From contig JAPYSD010000107.1 of assembly GCA_029936705.1 (NCBI GenBank), positions 1 through 8,976 of the forward strand: a stretch of DNA of 8,976 bases, in the 5' to 3' direction. This DNA is from Croceicoccus sp. (lineage in GTDB: Bacteria; Pseudomonadota; Alphaproteobacteria; Sphingomonadales; Sphingomonadaceae). Both the position numbers and the translations under genes were made by a program. Below are positions 1 to 5,646 of the stretch, in pieces; the first letter of the stretch is position 1, and the number at the start of each line of letters is the position of its first letter. The notes under the pieces are model-generated. The model was not told the origin of the DNA and ran no database searches. It worked only from the letters and a program-made list of their open reading frames with translations.

Positions 1-347
1 CCATCGAACGCCCCGCGCTGCGATCGGCCCACGCGGCCGAGACGGGCGGATTGTCGGGCGCTCCGCTCAAGGACATGGCGCTGCAGCGGCTGCGCGACTT
101 CCGCAAGGCGCTTGGGGGTTCGGGGGGAGGATCGGAAACCGGGACCGTCCCGCTGATCGGCATCGGCGGCATCGCCACGGCGGAAGACGCGTGGCAGCGC
201 ATCCGCGCGGGCGCCAGCCTGGTCCAGCTTTACAGCGCGATGGTCTATGAAGGGCCGGGCATCGGCGCGGCCATCGTGCGCGGCCTGCCCGCGCTGATGA
301 AGCGCGACGGTTTCACCAACATCGCCGATGCGGTGGGAAGCGAGTGA
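1..347 (+). CDS. pyrD: Dihydroorotate dehydrogenase (quinone), class 2, C-terminal part
   Basis: This is the 3' end of a gene whose start lies before the window; the reading frame enters at base 3. PyrD oxidises dihydroorotate to orotate in pyrimidine synthesis, passing electrons from FMN to membrane quinone; class 2 enzymes attach to the inner face of the cytoplasmic membrane. What is visible is the last third of the TIM barrel: the GGLSGAPLKDMAL segment, the FMN-phosphate-binding VPLIGIGGI strand-loop, and the VQLYSAMVYEGP helix-strand, all characteristic of class 2 PyrD. The protein ends with the usual short C-terminal helix. A Gly/Ser-rich stretch (bases about 111-149) before VPLIGIGGI looks longer than is common in the family. 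The TGA at 345-347 shares its last base with the ggt start, so the two are probably cotranscribed and translationally coupled. Confidence 0.95.
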   Translation, partial: IERPALRSAHAAETGGLSGAPLKDMALQRLRDFRKALGGSGGGSETGTVPLIGIGGIATAEDAWQRIRAGASLVQLYSAMVYEGPGIGAAIVRGLPALMKRDGFTNIADAVGSE

Positions 348-2095
348 TGAAGATGCGTGTCCTTTGCCCCCTGCTTGCTGCCACCCTGCTGGCAGGCTGC
401 GCCGCCCCGGTCGACCTTGCCAGCGCACCGCCCCAGCAGGCCGCACCTGCCGCACCTGCCGAACAGGCCCCGCAGGCGCATCACGCGGGCGGCATGGTCA
501 GCGCCGCCGACCGCCGCGCCGCCGACGCGGGCGCCCGCATCCTGCGCGAAGGCGGCAACGCGGTCGACGCGGGCTTTGCCGTGCTGCTGGCGCTGAACGT
601 CGTCGAACCGCAAAGTTCGGGCATCGGCGGCGGGGGTTTCCTCGTGCTCGATCCGGGCGACGGGCATCCGATCGCCTATGACGGGCGCGAAACCGCGCCT
701 GCCGCCGCCACGCCCGACCGCTTCATGCGCGGCGGCAAGCCGATGGCCTTTCCCGACGCATGGCCCGGCGGCCTCAGCACCGGCGTGCCCGGCACGGTCG
801 CGCTGATGGCGCTGGCGCATGAAAAACACGGCCGCCTGCCCTGGGCGCAGATCTTTCAGCCCGCCATCGACCTTGCGCGCGGCGGGTTCGAGGTAACCGC
901 CCGCCTGCACAACACGCTCGCCGCCGCGAAGCTGACCGGTCCGCTGTCGGCGGATGCGCGCGCCTTGTTCTATCCCGGCGGCGATCCCGCCCCCATCGGC
1001 TCCACCATCCGCAACCCCGCCTTTGCCGCGACGCTGGAACGCATCGCCGCCGACGGGCGGCAAGCCTTCTACACCGGCGAGAATGCCGCCAGCATCGCGC
1101 AGGCAGTGCAGACCGCGCCGGTCAATCCCGCCGACCTGACGGTCGAGGACCTGGGCAGCTACCGGGCGGTGGAACGCGATGCGGTCTGCGGCACCTACCG
1201 CGTGTACCGGATCTGCGGGATGGGGCCGCCCTCGTCCGGCGCGACCACGGTGTTCGCGATCCTGAAACAGCTGGAACGCTTCGACATGGCCGCGCACGGC
1301 CCGGACGATCCGGTCGGCTGGCACCTCTTCGCCGAATCGCAGCGCCTCGCCTATGCCGACCGCGAGCAGTACCTGGCGGACCCCGCCTATGTGCAGGTGC
1401 CGGTAAAGGGCCTGACCGATCCCGCCTATCTCGCCCGGCGCAGCGCGCTGATCGACATGGGCAGCACCATGGCCAGCGCCGGCGCGGGCACCCCGCCGGG
1501 CACCGCGCTCGCCTTTGCCCCGCAGCCCGACCAGCCCGAGCATGGGACCAGCCATTTCGTCGTCACCGACGCCGATGGCATGATCGTCAGCGAAACCTCC
1601 ACGATCGAGGCGGCGTTCGGATCGGGGCTGTTCGTGAACGGCTACTACCTCAACAACGAGCTGACCGATTTCTCGCGCGCGCCCACCGCCGACGGCCAGC
1701 CCGTCGCCAACCGGGTCGAGGCGGGCAAGCGCCCGCGTTCCTCGATGTCGCCCACCATCGTCTACGGCCCCGACGGCAAGCCGCGCCTGGCCGTCGGCGC
1801 GGCGGGCGGATCGACGATCATCGTGCAGGTGGCCAAGGCGATCATTGGCGTGGTCGACTGGAACCTGTCCGCGCAGGAAGCCATCGCGCTGCCCTTCCTC
1901 TATTCGCCCGGCGACACGCTGCTGGTGGAAGAAGGCACCGAGCTGGAAGCCATGCTGCCCGCGTTCCGCGCGCTGGGGCACACGAATGCCACCACCATGC
2001 CCGGCAGGCTCAAGGCCAATGCGGTCGAATGGGTGGACGGCCAGCCCGTGGGCGCCGCCGATCCGCGCAGCGAAGGGGCGATGGTCACGCCATGA
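347..2095 (+). CDS. ggt: Gamma-glutamyltransferase, predicted lipoprotein
   Basis: Gamma-glutamyltransferase (582 residues) hydrolyses or transfers the gamma-glutamyl group of glutathione and related peptides; it is an N-terminal nucleophile hydrolase that cuts itself into large and small subunits. The N-terminus has a basic-hydrophobic signal ending in LLAGC, a lipobox with Cys18. Position +2 is Ala, so sorting to the outer membrane is expected, followed by an Ala/Pro/Gln-rich linker to about residue 45. Family marks: Arg114 in GRETAP (substrate carboxylate), self-cleavage and nucleophile Thr401 in HGTSHF, Glu421 in STIEAAFG, NNELTDF (436-442), Ser465-Ser466 in RPRSSMSPT, GAAGGS oxyanion loop, and the terminal GAADPRSEGA. 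Glu421 and NNELTDF resemble the Bacillus-type enzyme rather than E. coli (Asn and NNQMDDF). ATG347 is preferred to the overlapping GTG344 because it forms the TGATG junction with pyrD; ATG353 is also possible. Confidence 0.95.
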   Translation: MKMRVLCPLLAATLLAGCAAPVDLASAPPQQAAPAAPAEQAPQAHHAGGMVSAADRRAADAGARILREGGNAVDAGFAVLLALNVVEPQSSGIGGGGFLVLDPGDGHPIAYDGRETAPAAATPDRFMRGGKPMAFPDAWPGGLSTGVPGTVALMALAHEKHGRLPWAQIFQPAIDLARGGFEVTARLHNTLAAAKLTGPLSADARALFYPGGDPAPIGSTIRNPAFAATLERIAADGRQAFYTGENAASIAQAVQTAPVNPADLTVEDLGSYRAVERDAVCGTYRVYRICGMGPPSSGATTVFAILKQLERFDMAAHGPDDPVGWHLFAESQRLAYADREQYLADPAYVQVPVKGLTDPAYLARRSALIDMGSTMASAGAGTPPGTALAFAPQPDQPEHGTSHFVVTDADGMIVSETSTIEAAFGSGLFVNGYYLNNELTDFSRAPTADGQPVANRVEAGKRPRSSMSPTIVYGPDGKPRLAVGAAGGSTIIVQVAKAIIGVVDWNLSAQEAIALPFLYSPGDTLLVEEGTELEAMLPAFRALGHTNATTMPGRLKANAVEWVDGQPVGAADPRSEGAMVTP

Positions 2096-2119
2096 CCGCC
2101 CGGCCCGCGCTTGCCCCGC

Positions 2120-2148
2120 TTGCCCGCGCGCCGCGCCCATCCTAGATG
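2120..2148 (+). promoter_or_regulatory. Possible promoter for the acyl-CoA synthetase gene
   Basis: TTGCCC (2120-2125), a 17-base spacer and TAGATG (2143-2148) form a weak sigma70-like pair in the 132-base gap after ggt. The start of transcription would be near 2155, giving a leader of about 70 bases. The -10 resembles those proposed here before ribF and gpmA (TAG at the first three positions). It rests on pattern only; read-through from ggt is the alternative. Confidence 0.3.
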
Positions 2149-2164
2149 CTTGGGCGGGAGAAGA

Positions 2165-2201
2165 CGGCCCCGACCCCGGATCAAGGACCGGCGCGGGGCC
2201 G
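2165..2201 (+). repeat. Inverted repeat in the leader of the acyl-CoA synthetase gene
   Basis: CGGCCCCG (2165-2172) pairs perfectly with CGGGGCCG (2194-2201). The 21-base loop contains a nested CCGG/CCGG pair (2176-2179 with 2188-2191). It lies just upstream of the Shine-Dalgarno region. No T-run follows, so an intrinsic terminator is unlikely; an mRNA leader structure is possible. In G+C-rich DNA an 8-base stem can arise by chance. Confidence 0.35.
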
Positions 2202-2206
2202 CGGCG

Positions 2207-2225
2207 AAGGAAAGGGCAAGGCAGG
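2207..2225 (+). promoter_or_regulatory. Ribosome-binding region deciding the start at 2228
   Basis: A purine-rich run AAGGAAAGGG (2207-2216) and a closer AAGG (2218-2221, 6 bases before ATG) precede ATG2228. No such signal precedes the upstream in-frame non-ATG start at 2111, whose extra Arg/Pro-rich residues look non-coding. Confidence 0.6.
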
Positions 2226-2227
2226 CT

Positions 2228-4075
2228 ATGGCACAGCGCAATCGGGGTGACGAGGCAGCGCCCTCGGGCCCGCACGGCTTCACGCTGGCGGATATCGAGA
2301 ATGCGCCCAATCTCGTCTCGCTGTTCCTGTCGCGCGCCGACGTGCTGGGCGATACGCCGTTCCTGTTCGCCAAGACCGATGGCGAATGGCGCTCGATCAG
2401 CTGGGCCGAAGCCTCGCGCCAGATGTGCCTGCTGGCAGAATCGCTGCTGAAACTGGGGCTCGCCAAGGGCGACCGCGTGCTGCTGGTCAGCGAGAACCGG
2501 CCCCAGTGGTGCATCGCCGACCTTGCGATCATGGCGGCGGGGCTGATTACCGTGCCCGCCTACACCACCAATACCGTGCACGATCACCAGCACGTCATCG
2601 ACAATTCGGGCGCACGCGCCGTGATCGTTTCCGGCCCCAAGCTTTCCAAGAACCTGATGCCCGCGGTCGTCACCAGCAATTGCGCCGAACACGTCATCGC
2701 GATGGAGCCGATCCGCCCGCCGCAGAACGTGCGTTATCACGACTGGGCGACGCTGATGCAGGGGGATGCAGAGCTGGCCCGCCACGCGGTCGACGCGCGC
2801 ATCGCCGGGATCACACGCGAAGATCCCGCGTGCATCATCTACACCAGCGGCACCGGCGGCCTGCCGCGCGGCGTGCGCCAGCACCACGGCGCGCTGCTGC
2901 ACAACGCGGCGGGCGCGGGCGACGTGATCGCGCGCGACTTCGGCTGGGCGAAGGAACGCTTCCTCTCCTTCCTCCCGCTCAGCCACGCATACGAACACAC
3001 CGGCGGCCAAGCCTTTCCCATCGCGCTGGGGGCCGAGATCTTCTATTCCGAAGGGCTCGACAAGCTGGCCGGCAATATCGAGGACGTGCAGCCTACGATC
3101 ATGGTCGTGGTCCCCCGCCTGTTCGAGGTGCTGCGCACCCGCATCCTCAAGCAGCTGGCGAAGCAGGGCAAGGTCGCCGAAACGCTGGCACAGCGCGCCA
3201 GCCGCCTGTCGGAACGGCAGGGCCACGGCAAGACGCGCCCGCTGCTCGACAAGGCGGAGGACCTGTTCCTCGAACGCACGCTGCGGCCCAAGGCGCGCGC
3301 GAAATTCGGCGGGCGGATCAAGGCGCTGGTCTCGGGCGGGGCGCCGCTCACGCCGGAAATCGGCTATTTCTTCACCGGCCTCGGCATGCCGCTGCTGCAG
3401 GGGTACGGACAGACCGAATCCGGCCCGATCATCAGCGTCAACCGGCCCCGCTCGGGCCTCAAGATGGACACGGTCGGCCCTCCGCTGAAAGGCGTCGAGG
3501 TCCGCATCGCCGAGGATAGCGAGATCCTGGTGCGGGGCGAGCTGGTGATGCACGGCTACTGGCGCAATGCCGAGGAAACGGCCCGCGCGCTGCAGGACGG
3601 CTGGCTGCATACAGGCGACATCGGCCACATCGACAATCGCGGGCGGATCGTCATCACCGACCGCAAGAAGGACATGATCATCAACGACAAGGGCGACAAT
3701 GTCGCGCCCCAAAGGGTCGAGGGCATGCTCACCCTTCAGCCCGAGATCGGGCAGGCGATGGTCCACGGCGACCGCAAGCCCTATCTCGTCGGGCTGATCG
3801 TGCCCGACACCGAATGGGCGCGCGAATGGGGCGAGGCGAACGGACGGTCCGGCGACTGGACCGAGTGGACGGGCGATGCCGAGTTCGGCGCCGCCCTGCG
3901 CGCCGCGGTCGACCGCGTGAACGCGGATTTGTCGGTGATCGAGAAGGTGCGCCGCATCATGCTCGCGGACGAGGCGTTCAGCATCGAGAACGAGGAAATG
4001 ACCCCCTCGATCAAGATCCGCCGCCACAAGCTGCGCGAACGCTATGGCGAACGGCTGGACGCGATGTACCGCTGA
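2228..4075 (+). CDS. Long-chain acyl-CoA synthetase (AMP-forming), COG1022/FAA1-type
   Basis: This 615-residue ANL-superfamily enzyme should activate a long-chain fatty acid with ATP to an acyl-adenylate and then form acyl-CoA, feeding beta-oxidation or lipid synthesis at the inner membrane. Visible in order: N-terminal subdomain with SWAEASRQM and the KGDRVLLVSENRPQW strand; the ATP P-loop at about 205-216, here YTSGTGGLPRGV; FLPLSHAYEHT; VPRLFEVL; VSGGAPLTPEI; the adenine motif GYGQTE (392-397); GWLHTGDIG with the ribose-binding Asp464; the hinge ITDRKKDMII; and the likely adenylation lysine Lys596 in PSIKIRRHKLRERY. The insertion between VPRLFEVL and VSGGAPL is typical of the FAA1-like long form. 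The P-loop departs from the usual TSGTTGxPKGV: Gly replaces the second Thr and Arg214 the Lys. Substrate chain length cannot be told. An SRPBCC gene follows after 39 bases, probably in the same transcript. Confidence 0.9.
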   Translation: MAQRNRGDEAAPSGPHGFTLADIENAPNLVSLFLSRADVLGDTPFLFAKTDGEWRSISWAEASRQMCLLAESLLKLGLAKGDRVLLVSENRPQWCIADLAIMAAGLITVPAYTTNTVHDHQHVIDNSGARAVIVSGPKLSKNLMPAVVTSNCAEHVIAMEPIRPPQNVRYHDWATLMQGDAELARHAVDARIAGITREDPACIIYTSGTGGLPRGVRQHHGALLHNAAGAGDVIARDFGWAKERFLSFLPLSHAYEHTGGQAFPIALGAEIFYSEGLDKLAGNIEDVQPTIMVVVPRLFEVLRTRILKQLAKQGKVAETLAQRASRLSERQGHGKTRPLLDKAEDLFLERTLRPKARAKFGGRIKALVSGGAPLTPEIGYFFTGLGMPLLQGYGQTESGPIISVNRPRSGLKMDTVGPPLKGVEVRIAEDSEILVRGELVMHGYWRNAEETARALQDGWLHTGDIGHIDNRGRIVITDRKKDMIINDKGDNVAPQRVEGMLTLQPEIGQAMVHGDRKPYLVGLIVPDTEWAREWGEANGRSGDWTEWTGDAEFGAALRAAVDRVNADLSVIEKVRRIMLADEAFSIENEEMTPSIKIRRHKLRERYGERLDAMYR

Positions 4076-4114
4076 CGCGCCGGTCGTTCGGGCACAGGGA
4101 AAGGACCATCTTCG

Positions 4115-4537
4115 ATGCAGCCAGAACCGATCACCATATCCGCCACGGTACCCGTCAGCGCGTCGAAGGCCTGGGCCGCCTTCACCGACCCCGACGCCAT
4201 CGTCGAGTGGAACTTCGCGTCCGACGACTGGCAATGTCCTAGCGCCAAGGTCGATCTGAAAGTCGGCGGCAGGCACTGCGCGCGGATGGAAGCGAAGGAC
4301 GGTTCGATGGGCTTCGATTTCGAAGGGACCTATGAAGAAGTCGACGAACCCCATGCGCTGACTCTCGTGCTGGACGACGGGCGCAAGGCGCGCACGATTT
4401 TCCGGCCATCGGGCGACGCGACCGAGGTGACGACTCGCTTCGACCCCGATGGCGACGCGCCGCTCGACATGCAGCGGGACGGCTGGCAGGCGATCCTCGA
4501 CAATTATGCCGCCTATACGGCTGCCAGGGCCGGGTAA
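4115..4537 (+). CDS. SRPBCC/AHSA1-family protein
   Basis: A 140-residue protein with the START-like helix-grip fold of the AHSA1 (Aha1 C-terminal-like) branch. It has an N-terminal strand (ITISATVPVSASKAWAAFTDP), the characteristic DAIVEWNFAS segment that follows the first helices, FDFEGTYEEVDEPHALTL in the central sheet, and a final amphipathic helix containing GWQAILDNYAAY. Members bind hydrophobic ligands in a deep cavity or act as co-chaperone-like or accessory proteins; no specific ligand or reaction can be read from the sequence. The start is supported by AGGGAAAGGA at 4096-4105, nine bases upstream. It sits 39 bases after the acyl-CoA synthetase with no evident promoter between, so a shared transcript is likely. 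The gene is convergent with the VOC gene. Confidence 0.85.
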   Translation: MQPEPITISATVPVSASKAWAAFTDPDAIVEWNFASDDWQCPSAKVDLKVGGRHCARMEAKDGSMGFDFEGTYEEVDEPHALTLVLDDGRKARTIFRPSGDATEVTTRFDPDGDAPLDMQRDGWQAILDNYAAYTAARAG

Positions 4538-4560
4538 GGGCCGGCGCTGGCTGCCTTGTC

Positions 4561-4576
4561 GGGACCGCCTTGTCCC
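4561..4576. terminator. Weak hairpin between convergent genes
   Basis: GGGAC (4561-4565) and GTCCC (4572-4576) can form a 5-bp stem with a 6-base loop in the 47-base gap between the convergent SRPBCC and VOC genes. The position suits a shared terminator, but there is no T-run on either side, so the call is weak. Confidence 0.2.
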
Positions 4577-4584
4577 ACGGGCGG

Positions 4585-4959
4585 CTACTGGTACTGCACC
4601 AGCTCGAACTCGATGCCGTCGCGGTCGAAGAAATAGAAACTGCGCGGCCCCGGCTCGTACTGCCCGTGATTGAACGGCTCGAACCCCTCCGCCACCACCA
4701 TTGCCTCGGCAGCGTCGAGATCATCGACCGCAATGCCGATATGGTTCATCGGCGCGCCCTTTGCGAACCCGCCCGTCACGGCCGGGTTGCTGTAGATCGC
4801 GAGATAGGCGTCCTCGCCGCCCAAATGGATGGTGTGCCCGCCGTTCATCGCCGGGCCTTCCCAGCGCCGGTGCCAGCCGGTCAGCTTGGCGAGGAACCGC
4901 GCGGTGCGTTCCGCGTCGCTGACCGAGATATTGACGTGTTCAAGTCTGCCGTTTGCCAT
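4585..4959 (-). CDS. VOC-family (glyoxalase/dioxygenase fold) protein, putative SoxR target
   Basis: A 124-residue single-chain vicinal-oxygen-chelate protein with two beta-alpha-beta-beta-beta modules: residues about 6-57 (LEHVNISVSD ... YLAIYSN) and 71-123 (MNHIGIAVDDLDAAEAM ... FYFFDRDGIEFELVQY). Candidate metal ligands in the usual places are His8, His73 and Glu119, with Tyr52 or a nearby residue as the fourth position. VOC proteins include glyoxalase I, extradiol dioxygenases, fosfomycin thiol transferases and antibiotic-sequestering proteins; which applies here cannot be decided. ATG4959 is chosen because AAAAGGAGG lies five bases upstream; an earlier in-frame ATG at 5022 would place the start inside the promoter. 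The gene is divergent from soxR and has a SoxR-type promoter, so it is probably induced by redox-cycling or electrophilic compounds and may detoxify or bind one. Confidence 0.9.
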   Translation of the reverse strand: MANGRLEHVNISVSDAERTARFLAKLTGWHRRWEGPAMNGGHTIHLGGEDAYLAIYSNPAVTGGFAKGAPMNHIGIAVDDLDAAEAMVVAEGFEPFNHGQYEPGPRSFYFFDRDGIEFELVQYQ

Positions 4960-4964
4960 GATGG

Positions 4965-4973
4965 CCTCCTTTT
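4965..4973 (-). promoter_or_regulatory. Strong Shine-Dalgarno of the VOC gene
   Basis: AAAAGGAGG reads 4973 to 4965 on the - strand, five bases before ATG4959. It is the best Shine-Dalgarno in the window and fixes the start of the VOC gene. Confidence 0.85.
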
Positions 4974-4991
4974 CGCGTTTCGAATGGCGCC

Positions 4992-5022
4992 ATCCTGCAA
5001 CCTCAAGCTTACTTGAGGTCAA
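4992..5022 (-). promoter_or_regulatory. SoxR-type promoter of the VOC gene, 19-base spacer
   Basis: On the - strand TTGACC (5022-5017) is followed by a 19-base spacer and CAGGAT (4997-4992). The over-long spacer is the hallmark of MerR-family promoters, in which the activator twists the DNA to align the two hexamers. The SoxR box begins in the last two bases of the -35, as I recall for the E. coli soxS promoter (TTTACC followed by TCAAG). Transcription should start near 4985, leaving a leader of about 25 bases. Confidence 0.75.
5001..5018. promoter_or_regulatory. SoxR operator (sox box)
   Basis: CCTCAAGCTTACTTGAGG is an 18-base sequence with perfect 7-base inverted arms (CCTCAAG/CTTGAGG) around a 4-base centre; one more flanking A/T pair extends the arms to 5000-5019. 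The arms equal the E. coli soxS operator as I know it (CCTCAAGTTAACTTGAGG), which differs only in the centre. It lies between soxR and the VOC gene and overlaps promoters in both directions. Confidence 0.9.
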
Positions 5023-5041
5023 GACCGGAAAAGCCTATCAG
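5013..5041 (+). promoter_or_regulatory. Putative soxR promoter overlapping the sox box
   Basis: TTGAGG (5013-5018, the right arm of the sox box) and TATCAG (5036-5041) are 17 bases apart. Transcription would begin at or just before ATG5050, and no Shine-Dalgarno is visible there, suggesting a leaderless mRNA. SoxR bound to its box would cover this -35 and could repress its own gene. Confidence 0.45.
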
Positions 5042-5049
5042 TGTGATCG

Positions 5050-5487
5050 ATGAAACCGGACGATCTGCTCACCATCGGCGAACTTGCCCGCCGCACCGGC
5101 CTTAGCGTGTCGGCGATCCGCTTTTACGAGGACAAGGGACTGGTCAGCGCGCTGCGCACCGGCGGCAACCAGCGCCGCTTCCTGCGCGCTGACATCCGCC
5201 GCCTCAGCTTCGTGCTGATCGCGCAGCGGCTGGGCCTCTCGCTGGGCGAAATTGCCGAGGCGATGGCGGACCTGCCGCATGGCCGCGCGCCCGATACGCG
5301 CGACTGGGCGCGCATCAGCGGCGCGATCCGCAGCCGCATCGACGCGCAGATCGCGCGGCTTGAGAAAGTGCGCGAGGATCTCGACGGCTGCATCGGCTGC
5401 GGCTGCCTCAGCCTGGCGAAATGCGCCTTGTATAACGCGGGCGACAAGTGGGGCGACACGGGCGCGGGGCCCAGAGTTTTGCGGTAG
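5050..5487 (+). CDS. soxR: Redox-sensitive transcriptional activator SoxR
   Basis: A 145-residue MerR-family regulator with a [2Fe-2S] cluster. SoxR dimers sit on the target promoter and switch it on when the cluster is oxidised or nitrosylated by redox-cycling compounds. Residues 6-75 form the MerR DNA-binding domain (LLTIGELARRTGLSVSAIRFYEDKGL, then the wing with NQRRF), residues about 84-111 the dimerisation helix, and the cluster-binding loop is CIGCGCLSLAKC with Cys114, Cys117, Cys119 and Cys125 in the exact CX2CXCX5C spacing of SoxR. The tail after the loop is longer and Gly-rich than the core requires. ATG5050 is the first possible start because an in-frame TGA lies at 5044-5046. No soxS-like AraC gene is in the window, so the regulator probably acts directly, here on the divergent VOC gene. 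Confidence 0.97.
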   Translation: MKPDDLLTIGELARRTGLSVSAIRFYEDKGLVSALRTGGNQRRFLRADIRRLSFVLIAQRLGLSLGEIAEAMADLPHGRAPDTRDWARISGAIRSRIDAQIARLEKVREDLDGCIGCGCLSLAKCALYNAGDKWGDTGAGPRVLR

Positions 5488-5495
5488 GTCGCCTG

Positions 5496-5528
5496 CTACA
5501 GCCGCCTACAGCTTTTACTGTCCTACAG
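5496..5528 (+). repeat. Three direct copies of CTACAG
   Basis: CTACAG occurs at 5496-5501, 5506-5511 and 5523-5528, the last two as CCTACAG. Start-to-start spacings are 10 and 17 bases. The first spacing is one helical turn, as expected of a protein-binding site, but no known factor is recognised. Confidence 0.5.
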
Positions 5529-5542
5529 CGCCGCGCCGCGCC

Positions 5543-5580
5543 AGAGTCGGCCCGCACCCCGGTGCGAAGCGGCTCTTTTC
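5543..5580 (+). terminator. Probable intrinsic terminator of soxR
   Basis: AGAGTCG (5543-5549) pairs with CGGCTCT (5570-5576, one G-T wobble). After a 3x3 internal loop, CGCAC (5553-5557) pairs with GTGCG (5562-5566) around a 4-base loop. A T-run begins at 5576 (TTTTC) directly after the stem. It lies about 55 bases after the soxR stop codon, the right place to end that transcript. Confidence 0.5.
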
Positions 5581-5596
5581 ATTCGTCAATTTTCCC

Positions 5597-5626
5597 CGGC
5601 CCCCGCAGCTGTCAACCAAGGGGCCG
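5597..5626. repeat. 7-base inverted repeat CGGCCCC / GGGGCCG
   Basis: CGGCCCC (5597-5603) and GGGGCCG (5620-5626) can pair across a 16-base loop that contains the first TGTCAACC copy. There is no T-run immediately after it; it may be a secondary transcription barrier or chance in G+C-rich DNA. Confidence 0.3.
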
Positions 5627-5630
5627 CCAG

Positions 5631-5646
5631 CCGCGGTTTTCCGCGG
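5631..5646. repeat. Perfect 6-bp hairpin with TTTT loop
   Basis: CCGCGGTTTTCCGCGG consists of two self-complementary CCGCGG hexamers around TTTT and can fold into a 6-bp G+C-only stem with a tetraloop. No T-run follows. It is a strong local structure with no assigned role. Confidence 0.45.

Noticed and set aside
2111..2227. N-terminal extension of the acyl-CoA synthetase from a non-ATG start
   Set aside because: The extra residues are Arg/Pro-rich with no resemblance to the family, would overlap the promoter candidate and the leader hairpin, and ATG2228 has a better ribosome-binding region and gives a family-like N-terminus.
245..4354. A 1369-codon open frame on the - strand opposite ggt, the acyl-CoA synthetase and part of the SRPBCC gene
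   Set aside because: Its translation is Arg/Gly/His-rich with no recognisable domain, and it lies antisense to three genes with clear family motifs. Stop codons are rare on the opposite strand because the real genes are G+C-rich at third codon positions.
4960..5022. Upstream in-frame start for the VOC gene at 5022
   Set aside because: It would translate across the sox box and the -10 region; ATG4959 has a strong Shine-Dalgarno at ideal distance and gives the standard VOC N-terminus.
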